A stretch of DNA of 64,000 nt from Gnetum montanum (GCA_015680685.1 MNCI01008624.1:55111-119110), one strand, 5' to 3'; shown: positions 22,775-35,954, counted from the stretch's first letter. Numbers and translations: made by a program. The notes: generated by a model not told the origin, from the letters alone.

Positions 22775-24800
22775 TCATGTAGTTCTTGGTGGTAGTGGCT
22801 CCTCTATGGGTTCCTTTCCCTTGTCTTGTGCTCTAGGTCTTTGGATTTGATGGCATCGAAGTATGGCCTGAAGTTTCTCCTCTTTAGTTTAGGGATCCTG
22901 TGCCGTCCATGCTAATGTTCCGATGTTTGATGGAGTCAACACCTCCCATTGGCACGGTAGTTGCAGAAACATTTTATTTGCTTTAACATACCAAGCTGTG
23001 AACACTTGCCATTCCTCCTTGTAAGCTCTAGATTTATCTCTGTATTCTTGAAAATCTATGAGCCATCAAGCCAAGTCTATTTTGAAAGTGTCCAGCTAGT
23101 CTACAGGAAAGAATTGAGAAGGATCCCATTGTGCTAGTTGCAGGGTCACAAGCCTTTCTTACAATCTTTGCACTTCTGCTTCAGCGTGCTCAGTCCTCAT
23201 CTCTATTAAGATGAACTTCTCTTTGGTGGAAATGAGGTCTAACTACTGTAACATCCTGTGGGATGTCAAATAAGGACATCATTACCTGTCCTATTTATAG
23301 CAATCGGTCAAGTACATCCTCATGTTCCAGAGGTGTCATTGAGGTACCAGCCAGAGTTTGAGCATCCCATGCTCCTGTAAGATCTACTGGTGGCACAACA
23401 GGTACATTAAATAATTTCTTAATATGGTCTACAACCACTTCTATAGCTCCTGCTACATCCTGGTGCTACATGACCACCACTGTGGTCCCTTCACCAGTTT
23501 CTGACTACACTTGAAAGGATGCAATGTTCCCTAAAATATGTTGTGATCAAGCACTTTGTCCTCCTCCTATCTGAATGGACACTTCACCCCACATGAAATC
23601 TATAGAAACCGTAGGTTGTACAACATTGTCGATGATGCAGAAGAGATTTACATCATCACGACTTCCCCAACTGATCGTCTCAGCGATGGCCCTGAGATGG
23701 CTCATCAATGGTCTGTAATCTTGTGGCGGTGGCAGTGGTTGATCCTGCTAGCCCATGCTAGGCCCTGCTTCTTATTGTTGGCTAGGAATAGTTCTTGGAA
23801 GTTGGCTAGGTCCTACAAGTTGAGTTGTAGTTGGCCCTACCGTCTGTTCTTTTTCTTATTCTAGCCCTAGCATCTCACCAATGATTTTCCTTGTAGTTGG
23901 TGGCTTTAACAATTCGGCATATGAAGCATTTTGGGCTTTTCGGAAGACATCATGGGTGTATCCTCTGATACTAGCACGTCTGCATAGCTTCTTGATAAGA
24001 TAAGGGAAGGGCAATACAAACTTCTCTATCTTCCATTCTTCAAACTGCCTCAAGATCTCTGTAAAATATAGATGAGGCAGGTTACCATTAACCTTTCCCA
24101 TCAACACTGCACATCCTCTTATTGCATATGTTGAAATTCTTTTTAAGCCTTTTATGGGAAAGATGTGATAAGTCCCAATTTTGAAATAAATCCTCTCTTC
24201 CGTTGTCAACTCCCCAAATGTCTTATCTTCTTTGCCATACACCCTTTCTAGCCAAACTCGTCACGCATCAAGGTTTGAGCGAGTAGACAATTGAGAAACC
24301 TTTGGTCCTATATTCGGAAGGTTTATTACTTCTAACATGGCTTGAACAGAGAAATCAATAGTCACACCACAAATGTTAACCATGGTGCCTTGTTCTTTGT
24401 TGTGCCAAAATTGGTACGTTTCTCCTAAGTACCAGATACCACTTTCAGAGAGGGTAGTCCATAATGGGGACCTTTTGAGGTGATCCCTAATGGCCTCTAG
24501 AGAAAATTCTAAGAAAGGTCCAAATTTTAATTCCATGATCACTACAGTGAATATGGACCTTTCATGGATGGCCTGAACACAATCCTGGGGCAACGTGAGA
24601 TGTCATCCCTATTCAGACATTACAACAGCTCCTCCTTCTGCCTGCCTTGATTGTACAGTAGAAGGGTCTTCTTGGTGGATACCAAATGATTATTCCTCCT
24701 AATCTACATGTTTTCTAGTAGGAACTTATCCTTAACATCTCCTAGGTTGTTTGATCCCACCTTGAGTAGGACCTTTCTGTTGTCCACATTTTGGGGCCAT
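22775..24800 (-). pseudogene. ORF2 of element C (broken)
   Basis: ATG at 24798-24800 (MAPKCGQQ), stop at 22775-22777. The plant-transposon-like domain is the best preserved in the window: two open stretches, 24261-24593 (WYLGETYQFWHNKEQGT, NICGVTIDFSVQAM) and 23856-24242 (ERIYFKIGTYHIFP, FVLPFPYLIKKLCRRASI, FRKAQNASYAELLKPP). A Pro/Gln-rich linker follows, then a shortened coiled-coil part. A stop lies between the two open stretches and several occur later. Confidence 0.75.
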
Positions 24801-24829
24801 CTGCAATCACACGGAGCCAATCGTTAGTA
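24801..24829 (-). other. branch point TACTAAC and 3' splice acceptor before ORF2, element C
   Basis: Minus-strand TACTAAC (24823-24829) and TGATTGCAG ending at 24801, directly before the ORF2 ATG. Confidence 0.55.
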
Positions 24830-25279
24830 ATGTTGTTACCAAAGTTAGGTTATACCTTACTACTTTCCTTAATGAATTTGCTATATCTTCTTGTGATGTT
24901 AATTATTAGGAGAGAATGTCCCCGAAAGATTGTAATATTTAATCCTCTTTGCTTAGGTGGTTTCCAAATCTAGTTTCCCAATATAACTAAGGAGATGTAA
25001 TTGTTTTTGGCACATTTATCCTTAATTTTATAATTAATTATCCTTGATAATGACCTTCAGGTGCTGACGAATTCAAAAATGTTATGCACTATTCGAAGTG
25101 TACCCCTCCTCCATGACTAAGCTGAACACTTCGAGTCCAAGTAGGTTTAAACGGAATGAAAATTAGAGGACCAGCGAGCGATTTATGGAATGAAATCAAG
25201 GGACGCGCAATCGCAAGTTGTAGAGAGAAATTTGAAAGACTTCCCCCACATGAATAGTTGCAAATGATGTTAAATAGCA

Positions 25280-25346
25280 TAGGGATGTCGCATATATATA
25301 TATATATATTTGGGACGTGATATTGCGTACGCAATATTGTAGCCTA
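25280..25346 (-). promoter_or_regulatory. internal U3-like promoter module of element C
   Basis: Minus strand: CAATATTGCGTACGCAATAT (a perfect palindrome at its core) followed by a (AT)n TATA stretch at about 25290-25310. Same order and position as in A and B. Confidence 0.6.
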
Positions 25347-26729
25347 TCGATGTTAGGGCACTTATGGAGTATACCGAATTTGTAATATTTTTCTAAAATT
25401 AAACTATATAAAATAAGGACAACTAGTTGAGTGTTAAGGGATTCTAGGGTAATTCAACTAGTTTTGAAGGCACAAAAATTATGATGGTGTGGAATTCTCA
25501 ATAAGGACCTCAGGTGGTAAGGGAGAGAAAAAGGCTATGTGATGGTTCATAGGAACGTTTGAATCGGAGGGATAGTAATAAGGGAAAGAATATCATTAAA
25601 AAGATGATGAGGGTAATAGATGATGTGTGGAAGATGTGTTATGAGTGCAATTACAAAAAATTACGCAAATGGATCCTCCCCAAAGCAGGTTCCAACCTAT
25701 AATGCCCTTGCGTAACCACACCTTAAAATGTCCGTAGGCACTAGAAGGGTTAAATGTAATCCACATTGGGTCCACAAAACACACACATGTAAGTATCACC
25801 AGAATGATGTATGAATCCTACGCTATATGAGACATGAGCTACAATTACACGAATAGCAAGATGAGACAGACTATAGAAGGGATTGTAGAGATTAGGATAT
25901 GAGGTAACTAACCCAGGGCCTAATGAATCTTGCATGTAAAGCATGATTAATGTGTCATTAACCCATCGTTCCAAGATCAGGACCACTTCCATTCCTTTGA
26001 TCAGTGACACTACATTGTTTCATCCCATGATGAGTGACTATGAGAGTACCATAACAACAAGGTGTACGATCACTTGGCATTTTGTTCAAGGGAGGAGTGA
26101 TTTTTGCTTTGTGGCACTTTCTTTGTTCTTGTTCTCTTCTCTTTTTTTTTCGATTGCTGAATCTAGAGAAGCCGCCAACCATCAGGCATGGGTGCATGTC
26201 TTTCCAGTGGGACCCCCTAGAGCAGCATTGGATTTTTTAGTGTCTTTTGATTACTCTTACTCCCATTTTGCATTAGATCTTCAAGGGTCTTAGTACAACC
26301 ATGTTGCATGATAACTTTCACAGATGTCACCAAAGAAAATCCCCAAGTCTCCTTGATGTCACACCCTAATTGTTTCCTCTTGATCCATCCCTCTTCATTC
26401 TGGGTATAATGAACACAAAATTAATTTTCAATTTTAAGAATTTCAATAATATCACTGTACCCTCAAACAAAACCTCTTATTTGTAGAATGGATGAGTGGG
26501 TGTAATGGGCTCACTGTCCAAATAATTGATCACTTGAGACTCAATAACATAGAACACACCTCAACCAATGAGCCACATGAGTGTTTTATTCATAGATTAG
26601 ATTAATTATAAAAAGATAAAAAGATGAAAACACAAAAAGATAAAACAAGAAATTGAAAAATGAAAAACTAGAAAATAAAAAATTATAAAATTAAAGAAAA
26701 TGAAAAATATTTATTAATCCTACTTGTTA
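25347..26729 (-). other. non-coding centre of element C
   Basis: Conserved purine block at 25670-25690 (minus) and the conserved segment at 26180-26215. No supported coding region. Confidence 0.55.
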
Positions 26730-27932
26730 TTAAAATGAGGGATATCCCCCATAACTAAATGGTTGAGCATGGTGAGGATTAACAGATGAAAGATGAGGAT
26801 ACTTGCATGTTGGAAATATCGAAACTTAGTCATACTTACCCCATTGGGGTTCACACACCTGATTATAGTAAGCATAGTGGGGTAATTTATAAGATGTGGT
26901 TCCTCAGTAAAGGGTTGACCCACTATGATGCTTGAGACCATAAGATGGTATGCAAGGATCAGGATGTCATCCTTCATGGCTGTATTCATTGGGCTGTATG
27001 GTTGTTGGAGTGTTAATTGGTGACCTTGATGAAGTGACACGAGGTGTTGGGTTCAAAGAGAAGGATGCACCACAGTGTTGGACATGTGCTAAGTTGGAGA
27101 ATGCAGTGGCCTTGGAACTATATTGTCCCTTCCTACAATCATGTTGAAAGAAGGGATGCCTCTAATATTGAGGTGGTCTCTCACTGCTATTGGTAATTGC
27201 AGCATAAGTAACGTTCGTGGGTGGCTGCTATGTGCAGACACTTCAGGAACAGTTGATGATGATGTAGAAGAAGGAAAGGGATGAGAATGTTGAAACTTAG
27301 GAGAAGTGTAAGGTACACAAGGTGGTGGTTGTGTTGAGGACATGGGTTGATAATATTGAGGAGAATGATAATGCGGTGAGATAGAGTATGTTGACCCAGT
27401 TGGGGAAACAAGATGTTGGACTAGATAAGCATTTGGATTCAAATGATATGAAGGGTGTCTCTAGTTTAGGGATGGCTTCCCCAACGATTGGGATTGTTGC
27501 CACTGTGATCGAACACAGTATCTCTGTACAAACTCTAGGTGTAACATGCTTTCCCAATGCTCATATAAATGTAACAAGATTAGGCATTGGCCCTTGGGGT
27601 GATCATACAGGAAAATGTTGCATTCATATGTGTGCTTGGCAGTTGAGCTCTTATTTTCTTTATCCCTTCTTTCTAATTGTCTAATGGTATTTTCTCCTAC
27701 TTCTCAAGTTGTCAAAACTCTATCTCCAATAATATTGATATATTCCCCATACCTTTTATGCATCCATTCTAGCATCTTATTGATCTTTGCCTCGATTTCT
27801 TCTAATGATTGTTGTACTGGCAAAGATGGCTCTTCCTCATTAAGATAGGTTGACTTCTCCCTTTTATGAGTATGGACCTCTGTTAAGTTGAGATTTTGGT
27901 CCTATTGATGTTTTTCACCACTCTCCCATCTA
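26730..27932 (-). pseudogene. gag of element C, C-terminal part (runs into gap)
   Basis: Stop TAA at 26730-26732 after GGYPSF. The Pro-rich tail (27089-27442) and a zinc-knuckle remnant near 27590-27625 (CNIFLYDHPKGQC, second Cys replaced by Phe as in A) are visible. The capsid core lies in the N gap. Confidence 0.8.
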
Positions 27933-28681
27933 NNNNNNNNNNNNNNNNNNNNNNNNNNNNNNNNNNNNNNNNNNNNNNNNNNNNNNNNNNNNNNNNNNNN
28001 NNNNNNNNNNNNNNNNNNNNNNNNNNNNNNNNNNNNNNNNNNNNNNNNNNNNNNNNNNNNNNNNNNNNNNNNNNNNNNNNNNNNNNNNNNNNNNNNNNNN
28101 NNNNNNNNNNNNNNNNNNNNNNNNNNNNNNNNNNNNNNNNNNNNNNNNNNNNNNNNNNNNNNNNNNNNNNNNNNNNNNNNNNNNNNNNNNNNNNNNNNNN
28201 NNNNNNNNNNNNNNNNNNNNNNNNNNNNNNNNNNNNNNNNNNNNNNNNNNNNNNNNNNNNNNNNNNNNNNNNNNNNNNNNNNNNNNNNNNNNNNNNNNNN
28301 NNNNNNNNNNNNNNNNNNNNNNNNNNNNNNNNNNNNNNNNNNNNNNNNNNNNNNNNNNNNNNNNNNNNNNNNNNNNNNNNNNNNNNNNNNNNNNNNNNNN
28401 NNNNNNNNNNNNNNNNNNNNNNNNNNNNNNNNNNNNNNNNNNNNNNNNNNNNNNNNNNNNNNNNNNNNNNNNNNNNNNNNNNNNNNNNNNNNNNNNNNNN
28501 NNNNNNNNNNNNNNNNNNNNNNNNNNNNNNNNNNNNNNNNNNNNNNNNNNNNNNNNNNNNNNNNNNNNNNNNNNNNNNNNNNNNNNNNNNNNNNNNNNNN
28601 NNNNNNNNNNNNNNNNNNNNNNNNNNNNNNNNNNNNNNNNNNNNNNNNNNNNNNNNNNNNNNNNNNNNNNNNNNNNNNNNN
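27933..28681. other. assembly gap (749 N)
   Basis: Run of N inside element C. By comparison with A and B it should hold the end of the LTR, the primer site and the first half of gag; gap length may not be real. Confidence 0.95.
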
Positions 28682-29415
28682 GAATACGAGCATTTCACGC
28701 ATGATCTAGTTGAACTCCATAGATGGACTAGTTGTGGTATCTAGATGGTTACTTGTAGATCGCAGTTCATTGTCTTCCCACATGGACTAGTATTAGCTTT
28801 TTCACGTATGGTTTAGTCTAGAGTGAGGTGTATGATGTGTTCCTACACTAATGCTACTCCTAGGTATGATGGTAAATAATATCAACTAAGCTAGGAGAGA
28901 GGGTGAGAGAGAATCTAAACTAGCCTAAGTACGATGAGCATCTATTCCTTAATCATCTCTACACATCTTGGACCTCATGCACGACTACCATTGGGATTAC
29001 CAAGTGCATGGCCTAGGTACGCTACGGGGTTACCAAGTAGTCACACTTAAATGCTCATGATTAAGTCATACTCATTCCACATTACTTGGAGATAAGGGTA
29101 GAGAGATATTAACTAAGAAGTAATAAAGAATAATAACAATTAAATAATTAAGCTAAGTGGATGTTGCAATGATGAAGTAATCTCGATCTTTATTGCCAAT
29201 CATGTGCATGTCCAAGTAACACTCAAATAAGGATGCTGTATAATTACAATCATCACACTATGGGCATGCACTGGGAGAGAAGGGTTGAGAGGAAAAACTG
29301 ACAAAAATTTCCTACCTTAGTACTAAAAATAACTACAAAACTTGAACTTCAAAAACTACCTACCAAATTTGCCTACCTCTTATTTATAGATGAGGAGGCA
29401 AGCTATGATATCATG
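28682..29415 (-). repeat. 5' LTR of element C (truncated at both visible ends)
   Basis: Homologous to 21769-22500 with the same R and downstream motifs (complement of AATAAAGATCGAGATTAC). It stops after GCTATGATATCATGG, in the palindrome array, and unrelated sequence follows. Confidence 0.85.
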
Positions 29416-29715
29416 GAAATAAGAAATCTTGACTTTATTGTCATCATCTAGAAATATCCAGGAATATCTTGCACTTAAATTAAATTCCATATAATTAACT
29501 AAATGGGCACTTAGAGGGAAATTTGGCTAATTCCTATGAAGAGAAACTATAAGAGCTTTGCCACACTACTAATTGAATGGTGCTTAAATGAAAATTGGGT
29601 GTGCATTTATATAGGCTTTGGCTATAGAGCATCAACACATCCAGGAATGTGTGTATGGCCATGCATTGATGGGGCTACATCAATAGGAATGTGTCAATGC
29701 AACTACCTAACATAT
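29416..29715. other. unassigned 300-bp spacer
   Basis: No match to the LTRs, gag or ORF2 of the neighbours and no conserved coding signal. A 60-codon open frame (29536-29718) has no recognisable family. Confidence 0.4.
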
Positions 29716-30598
29716 TGATGAGAGCGGTTACTTTAGTAGTTATTCTAATTATTAAAGTGGTTACTCTAGTAGTTACTCTAATTATTAGAGTGGTTACTCT
29801 AGTAGTTACTCTANGGTTACTCTAGCGATTACTCTAGTAGTTATTTTAATTATTAGAGTGATTACTTTAGCGGTTAGTTTAGAAGTTATTCTAATTATTA
29901 GAGCAGTTACTCTAATTATTAGAGTAGTTGCTCTTAAGCCTATAAATACGGTGCCTAGGTGAACAATTGGGATGAAGTCTTTTAGCAGTCAAGTAGTGCA
30001 ACTCTTGTAGTCTATTTGAAAGTTAAATTATTTTCCAAGTACTCGTAGCAGGAGGTATAAGTGTGGATGGATCTTTATTCGAGCATTGTGTACCTGAGCA
30101 TACCTTATGTACTACAATAAAGACGAGCTCTTTGATTCATCCTTGCAGCACTTGAGATTTGTTTTCTTACTCATTTCTTTTATTTTATTTTCTTATGCAT
30201 TTATTTTATTTTATGCACTTTACATTTCTTTTATTAGCACAACAATTAATTTTGATCAATTAAGAAAATTGTTAAATTACACAAGCATGACCACTTCAAG
30301 CATGCGTGTAACGCTTGGTAACCCAATAATGATTAGCATTTGCTAATCCCAGCAATGTTGCATTGGTTTAGGATGTGTACAGCAAGTGGGAATGAATGCT
30401 AGTGTTAGGATTAGTTAGAACTTAGTTGATGAGTAGTTAAGTTAAATTAGTCACTTAGTTATCCCTCTCCTTCCCTACTAGCGCAGGACATAAAAACATA
30501 AAAGCTATAAAAATCATATGCTTCAAGCTGACGTAACCATACAATCATGACATATAGGTAAGCTTGGAAAGACAACTATCAACTCATTGTCAATATCT
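29716..30598 (+). repeat. partial LTR G, D-related, with TCTAATTATTAGA array
   Basis: Starts TGATGAGAGCGG like the family LTRs. U3 (29725-29935) is an array of GGTTACTCTAGTAGTTACTC and ACTCTAATTATTAGAGT units. Then come TATAAATAC (29941-29949), AATAAAGACGAGC near 30115, and TTGGTAACCCA repeats like those of D. It lacks the final GGTACCTC...TCATCA end. One N lies at 29814. It is probably a truncated or solo LTR. Confidence 0.7.
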
Positions 30599-31841
30599 CC
30601 AAAAAAAATATAAAATTAACTACTTTGAATTAAAAATACAACTCAAGCTAGAAAACGTCTAGATCTATGTCTTGTCATTAGCTATTGAGTGGATCTACCA
30701 CTTAATGATAATTTTGTAGATGTATTTAGTAGAAAGAAATAAATAAATTTATAAAAGAAACACATATGTACAATTTTGTAACTAAGATAAATAAATAAAA
30801 GAAATACACAAACATGCAAAAATTCTAACAATTATTAAATTTTCAATTTGCATATGAGACTACCATTATAGGATAAAATTATAATGTGATTCCTATTCCT
30901 GCAAAAATGTTATTTACAATCCTACAAGGACACCTCCACTAAGTGTCAAAATACTTAGCATGTAGTCATAAATAATTTTCATATTGATGTAACTCTCAAT
31001 ATATCCTTAACTATGAATCAAAGGGACATGGAAGCTCTAATCAAATATGAGCTTAGCCTACTTCATATGAACTAGGAATGGTATGCGGATGATGAAAAAT
31101 TAAGAATTTAATACAAATAATGACAAGTGTAAATTACTAAAAAATAACTATTTATAAATTGATAAAAAATAAATTGAGTATGGAATACACTATAAGTCAT
31201 AGAATAAAAAATAAGTATAAAATCTAAATAAAAAAGCATAAAATGTTAAAATATTAAGAGTATGATAAGGAATGAATGGTCTTGGATCCCTTCCTAAATA
31301 ATAAAATGCTTTATTAATGAGTAACAAAGTATTCATCTTCTACGGAGTGCCAAAACTACAAGTGATAGATGCAAAATGCAAGTGAATTAGAATTGATAAT
31401 AAGAGCTTGAATCTTAAGTAAAATATAGATTTTTAGAGTGAAACTAAATATTTTAAGGATCAAGATATCAATGGGAAAGCTCTAGAAATAATGTGGAATC
31501 AATTTAAGGCTAAAACTAGGCTATTTTAGCTAAGGTCCTATCATTGACACTAATGCTAAAAAAATTCTAACTTTAGAATGGGCTACATAATCCTAAAAAT
31601 TCTATCTCTATATGGAGTGATAAAGGTGTAGAAGGTGGTCATGGAGCACTTAGAGAAATTTCAAAGTTTTTCAACTTATAATCTTGAATCTCCAAGGTGC
31701 CCCAGTTAACACCAAAATAAACCAAACTGATATCAAGATAATGTTGAAGAATCCAAGAGGCCTAGATATGAGTTGAAATATTAATTGTAAAGGTTAATGA
31801 TGACATTTTTTAAGTTCCAAGAATAGTGATATTAACACCAG
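30599..31841. other. AT-rich sequence without recognised genes
   Basis: No coding region or RNA gene recognised. It is the left flank of element D; the last five bases ACCAG are its target site. Confidence 0.5.
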
Positions 31842-32805
31842 TGATGAGTGTCAAACTATCGCATCAACAAGCCCTCATTGATGTGACCTCATTGATGGGT
31901 CCTTATCAACAAGGCCCTGTTTACGTGGTATTGCCTTGTCAACTACGTCTACAAGGCCCCATCAACATAGAATTTACTACATCTATGGGGCCTCATTGAT
32001 GCAGTCCTATAGCAAAAACTATAAATATGAGCTCACAATGATGTGGGGAATTAGGTCATAGTAGTAGTAGAGCTCTTACAATTTTTCCATTTTAGAATTA
32101 GAATATTTCTTCGAGTACCCACACTAGAAGTCAAAAAGTGTACAGACCTTTATTCAAGCATCGTTGTACCTGAACCACACTAGTGTGTATGGTAATAAAG
32201 ATGAGCCTTTTGATCAAACCTTGTAGCACTTAGAATAGATTAATGATTTATTTATGCATTTATTATTTTCATTAATTATGCCATTAATTAAGCTAAATTA
32301 GACGTTGAGTGAGTAGTTAATTAATTAAGCTAAATAAATTAAATACATAAGTATGATTGATTTGAGCATAAACACATATTCACTTGGTAATCTTAGTAGC
32401 GTTATTGCATGCTACGCCCAGTAGCGTTGTGCTTGGTAACCTAGTAGTAAATATGTGGGTTCAGGACATGTATGAAAAGTGGGACTAGATGCTTATGTTA
32501 GGACTAGTTAGAGATTAGTTAGTTAGTTAAATTAAAATAGTTGTTAAATTACTTCATCTCTCTCCTTTAAGCACCAAAGAATAATAAAATACAAAATAAT
32601 AAAAATCATATGCCTCAATTACACTTAACCATACCATATGCATCACAAGTATAATTTGGAAGACAATAAACAGCCATTAGAACAAGATTCACTTCCTAGA
32701 GAACTAGTGCACCAAAAACTATAGAGTCCATGGAATTCAATTGGATCATGTGTGAATGCTTTGTGATTCGTATGGTTGGGCATAAGGGTACCTCATTGCT
32801 CATCA
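31842..32805 (+). repeat. 5' LTR of element D
   Basis: U3 has inverted and direct motifs such as CATCAAC, CATTGATG and AAGGCCCCATCAAC (31863-32000), then CTATAAATATGAGC near 32020 and AATAAAGATGAGCC near 32192. It ends GGTACCTCATTGCTCATCA. Confidence 0.9.
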
Positions 32806-32807
32806 TC

Positions 32808-32824
32808 GACATTGTTGCCAGGGA
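32808..32824 (+). other. primer binding site, tRNA-Asp type (decayed), element D
   Basis: GACATTGTTGCCAGGGA matches the tRNA-Asp complement GGCGCCGTTGCCGGGGA except for transitions. Confidence 0.75.
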
Positions 32825-32956
32825 CTCTTTTGTTGAAATGTGTGCTACCTAGGATTAGTGAATATTATTAATATCATTGGTCAAATCCCAAGGTTGACAT
32901 CATTCTCAAATTATATAATTACAAAAGCACACTGATAATTTTATCTATTTTGCAAA

Positions 32957-35465
32957 ATGTCTTCTTCTTCTCATAGGCATGATAATGTTAAACTGCCAAT
33001 TCCACAAGAATGAAAAGTGGTATATACTCATCCCAATGAGTATGTACCTGACTTCACCTTCATCCTACATCAAGATGAGCAACTATGATGGTGTGACATG
33101 GAAGGAAATATTGTAATGCCTTTCAATTGATCTATGCATGTGATGCTACTTCAAAATCTTAAGAAGTTAGGCATCCACGATCTTCAAGAAGAATATGTTA
33201 TGCATGAATTCAATTACCGGGACTATCATCCCACTGAAGCACAATGTAGGCAAGATTGACACCAGGAGAAGCATCATGAGGTTATGAAGGGAAAGTGATT
33301 TACTAATCTCTTGTTCTTGCTAAACTAAAACCATAATGAGGTTCCTTCCTCTAAGGACTCTCAACATGAAAATTCTCCACCCCTTATTACTAATGATGGG
33401 GGTGTGGCCTTAAAGCTACAGTCCATGATCAACAATCTAGGTTCAAGAAAAGATAACAGTCAAAGCAAGGAATTGGACAACTATCAAGATAATAAGAAAA
33501 CTAACGACTATGTCTGTGACAATTGAAGGGAAATTATCAAATTCCATGGTGGTTGTAGTCCTTCTCCTTCTTCATCCTCTTCATTTGCATCTTCTTCTTC
33601 CTCTTCTTCTAGTTCTAAAAGGCACCACAAAAAGAACAATTGTGATGGAGGTGAGCAACAGGACCACAATGAACGAAGGGATAGTAGAGAACATCATTGA
33701 TGATAATGCAATAATGATGATGTTAAAATTTTTTTGGCAACTTGAAGCATGCTTAACATTGTAAAGGTAGTCAAGATTCTAACTAGGCATGTGAAAGATA
33801 GTCAGATTAAGTGCTTAGACATGAACAATATCCCAAAATTTGAGGGGGGATATAACTCTAATCCATAGACACATCTACAAGCTTTCCATGATGCTTGTGC
33901 CTTGTAGAACATAGAAAATTATTGGTATAAACTCAATCTATTCCCCAAGACACTCATTAAGGAAGTAAAAATCTGATATCAATCCTTGGAGTTAGAATCC
34001 ATTTGTAGATGAAGTACCATGTTGGAACTATTTAATGACAAATACTAGACATACTCTAGAGTGTCTAATTTCAAAAGGCAAATCCAAGGCTGGAAACAGG
34101 GAACACACAAACCCTTGGATGCCATCATAGGTAGATATTATTCTCTTTTACATTGATGCCCTAGCCATGGTTATTCTCAGAGGGAATAGCTCCACCACAT
34201 CATAGATGGGCTTAGAGCAAAAACTAGAAGAACTCTTAGGGTTTAGGACAAAGGAAGACTTTTTGAACTAAGAGCTTATCAAATCCAAAGGTTGATAGAG
34301 TGGGTAGCAAAAGAAGAAGAGTTGTGAAAAAGGAAAAGTGTAGAATAATGTAATAGGGATCCTTCCATCAAGAAGAGTGAGGTTTGATTTTGTGATGAGG
34401 AGAAGTCACCACTTAATGAAGTAGTGAACAGGAAAACCTTGGCCATCTAAAAATTTTTTATGATATTTTGACAAAGGTTGACAAACTATGGGACTCTTTA
34501 GATGAGATGTTCCAAACTACTATGAAGATTGCTGAAGAATCCAAAGAGCAGAATAGTGGTCATGACCACAGGAGATGGAAGAAAGTTGAATGTGCCCACT
34601 AGAGAGGTAAGGACAAAGCTGCTACAACAGAAAAAGTTATGGAGAAAAACTCCAAAGATGATGGTGGATGTGACATTTGTCAATATGGCCATCCTATGGT
34701 ATGTTTTCCTATGATGTCACACTTACAAGAGTTTGGGGCATACATGCTAAATCTATGACTAGCAAGAAGATAAGCACCCAGATGATTACCTTATCCTCAA
34801 GGTAAACTAAGATAGTTCCACAAGCAACAACAAGCTTACTATCCAAGTGGAGCTCCTCCACAATCATATGAGCAATACCAATAGTGGTACCAATGATAGT
34901 CATGGTGAATGCCACCTCCAAGATAGCAGTACCCCTATAGGCAACTAGATCCATATGCGTACTATGTTTAGCAACCCATTTCTCCACAAAGCTCTACAAG
35001 CCACATCTCATTCTAGCATCACTATTATCCTCTAGAGTATCATCAAATTCATTCATCATCTACTCGAGGGGAGAGCCCATATCCATACCACCATTTGCAT
35101 CCATTTGTAGACATCCCTCCACCCTCAACCTAGTTACCTCCTGCTCCATCCATGCAAGGTGAAATTCCCCCACAGCTACAACAATGAAATGCTATGAGGG
35201 CTATACATTTACAATCAGCTTTCCAGCCAAGTGGTTTAGAAAATTGGTCTAGGAAATAATCATTTTTCCAATCCAACTATCCTCCCAAACCCTCATAACC
35301 TAATGTGACTAGTCACTCTGTATCTACAACATCCTCATCCTCTACATCAAACACATTCAAGGGCTCTTCAGACCAAATGTTTCCTTAGATCCACACTATG
35401 ATGTTAACCCATGCTATCTTTGATTGGATTAAGGCTAGAAACCTTTCCAAAAAAAAGATATAATA
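32957..35465 (+). pseudogene. gag polyprotein of element D (broken)
   Basis: Start MSSSSHRHD at 32957. N-part with DFTFILHQDEQL; a Ser-rich run near 33555-33615; capsid core with HLQAFHDAC, MLELFNDKY, GWKQGTHKPLD and HHIIDGLR (33870-34230); and a zinc knuckle CDICQYGHPMVC at 34669-34704, C-X2-C-X3-H-X3-C. A Pro/Ser-rich tail follows with an uncertain end near 35465. Many stops, mostly TAG. The knuckle keeps all four ligands. Confidence 0.8.
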
Positions 35466-35954
35466 TTAAAATTCCTCTTATTTACTTATAAATCATTGGA
35501 CATGAGCCATGCAAGGCTCTTCTTGAATTCTTAGGTAGAATCTTCTAGGTTTTGGTCCTTAACTTCCATCAACCATTAATCACGTATGGGGCCCACAAAC
35601 TCCTTAGGTTGAGGTTATATAAGGGCAAATAAGGCATGAGCCTACTATGGGGAGGATCCACTTGTATATCCTTTGGTTAGGTTCATTAAGCACCTTATCC
35701 CTAAGCATTCTTGTAATCAGGATCTTTTGTACATTCATATTCTACATCAAACCATGTTCTTCTTTACATATTTTGTTAAATAAATGCATTCTCCATTAAA
35801 TTTCTCAATTTTTGAGCTTTCAAATATCCTCTTCAATGATTTTATCATATTCTTGACTTTGCTGGGATTCCATAAGCCACAAATTCATTGAAAAAATCCT
35901 TATACTTTTTGAGATATTCAAGTTTTGAAATTTTTTCCTATGAGCTATGTATAC
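35466..35954 (+). other. non-coding centre of element D
   Basis: Contains the conserved block CTATGGGGAGGATCCACTTG at 35645-35664. No supported ORF. Confidence 0.5.

Larger units (their letters stand above)
21734..29415 (-). mobile_element. element C: LTR element with gag and ORF2, 5' LTR truncated, contains gap
   Basis: Minus-strand member of the A/B family. 3' LTR at 21734-22592, ORF2 at 22775-24800, internal promoter near 25280-25345, gag at 26730 into the gap, and part of the 5' LTR at 28682-29415. The gap covers the LTR end, primer site and gag start. The 5' LTR stops at about 29415 within its palindrome array, so no target duplication can be tested. Together with B (plus) it forms a large inverted pair. 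Confidence 0.85.

Noticed and set aside
25943-26293. Plus-strand ORF of 116 codons inside C (and its E counterpart at 58647-58967)
   Set aside because: Present in two copies but antisense to the element and broken in A, B, D and F; it reflects conserved non-coding sequence.
27883-28744. Long open frames across N
   Set aside because: They are open only because the gap has no stops.
29716-30598. LTR G as the 5' LTR of element H
   Set aside because: G reads on the plus strand (TATA before poly(A) signal) while H is on the minus strand.
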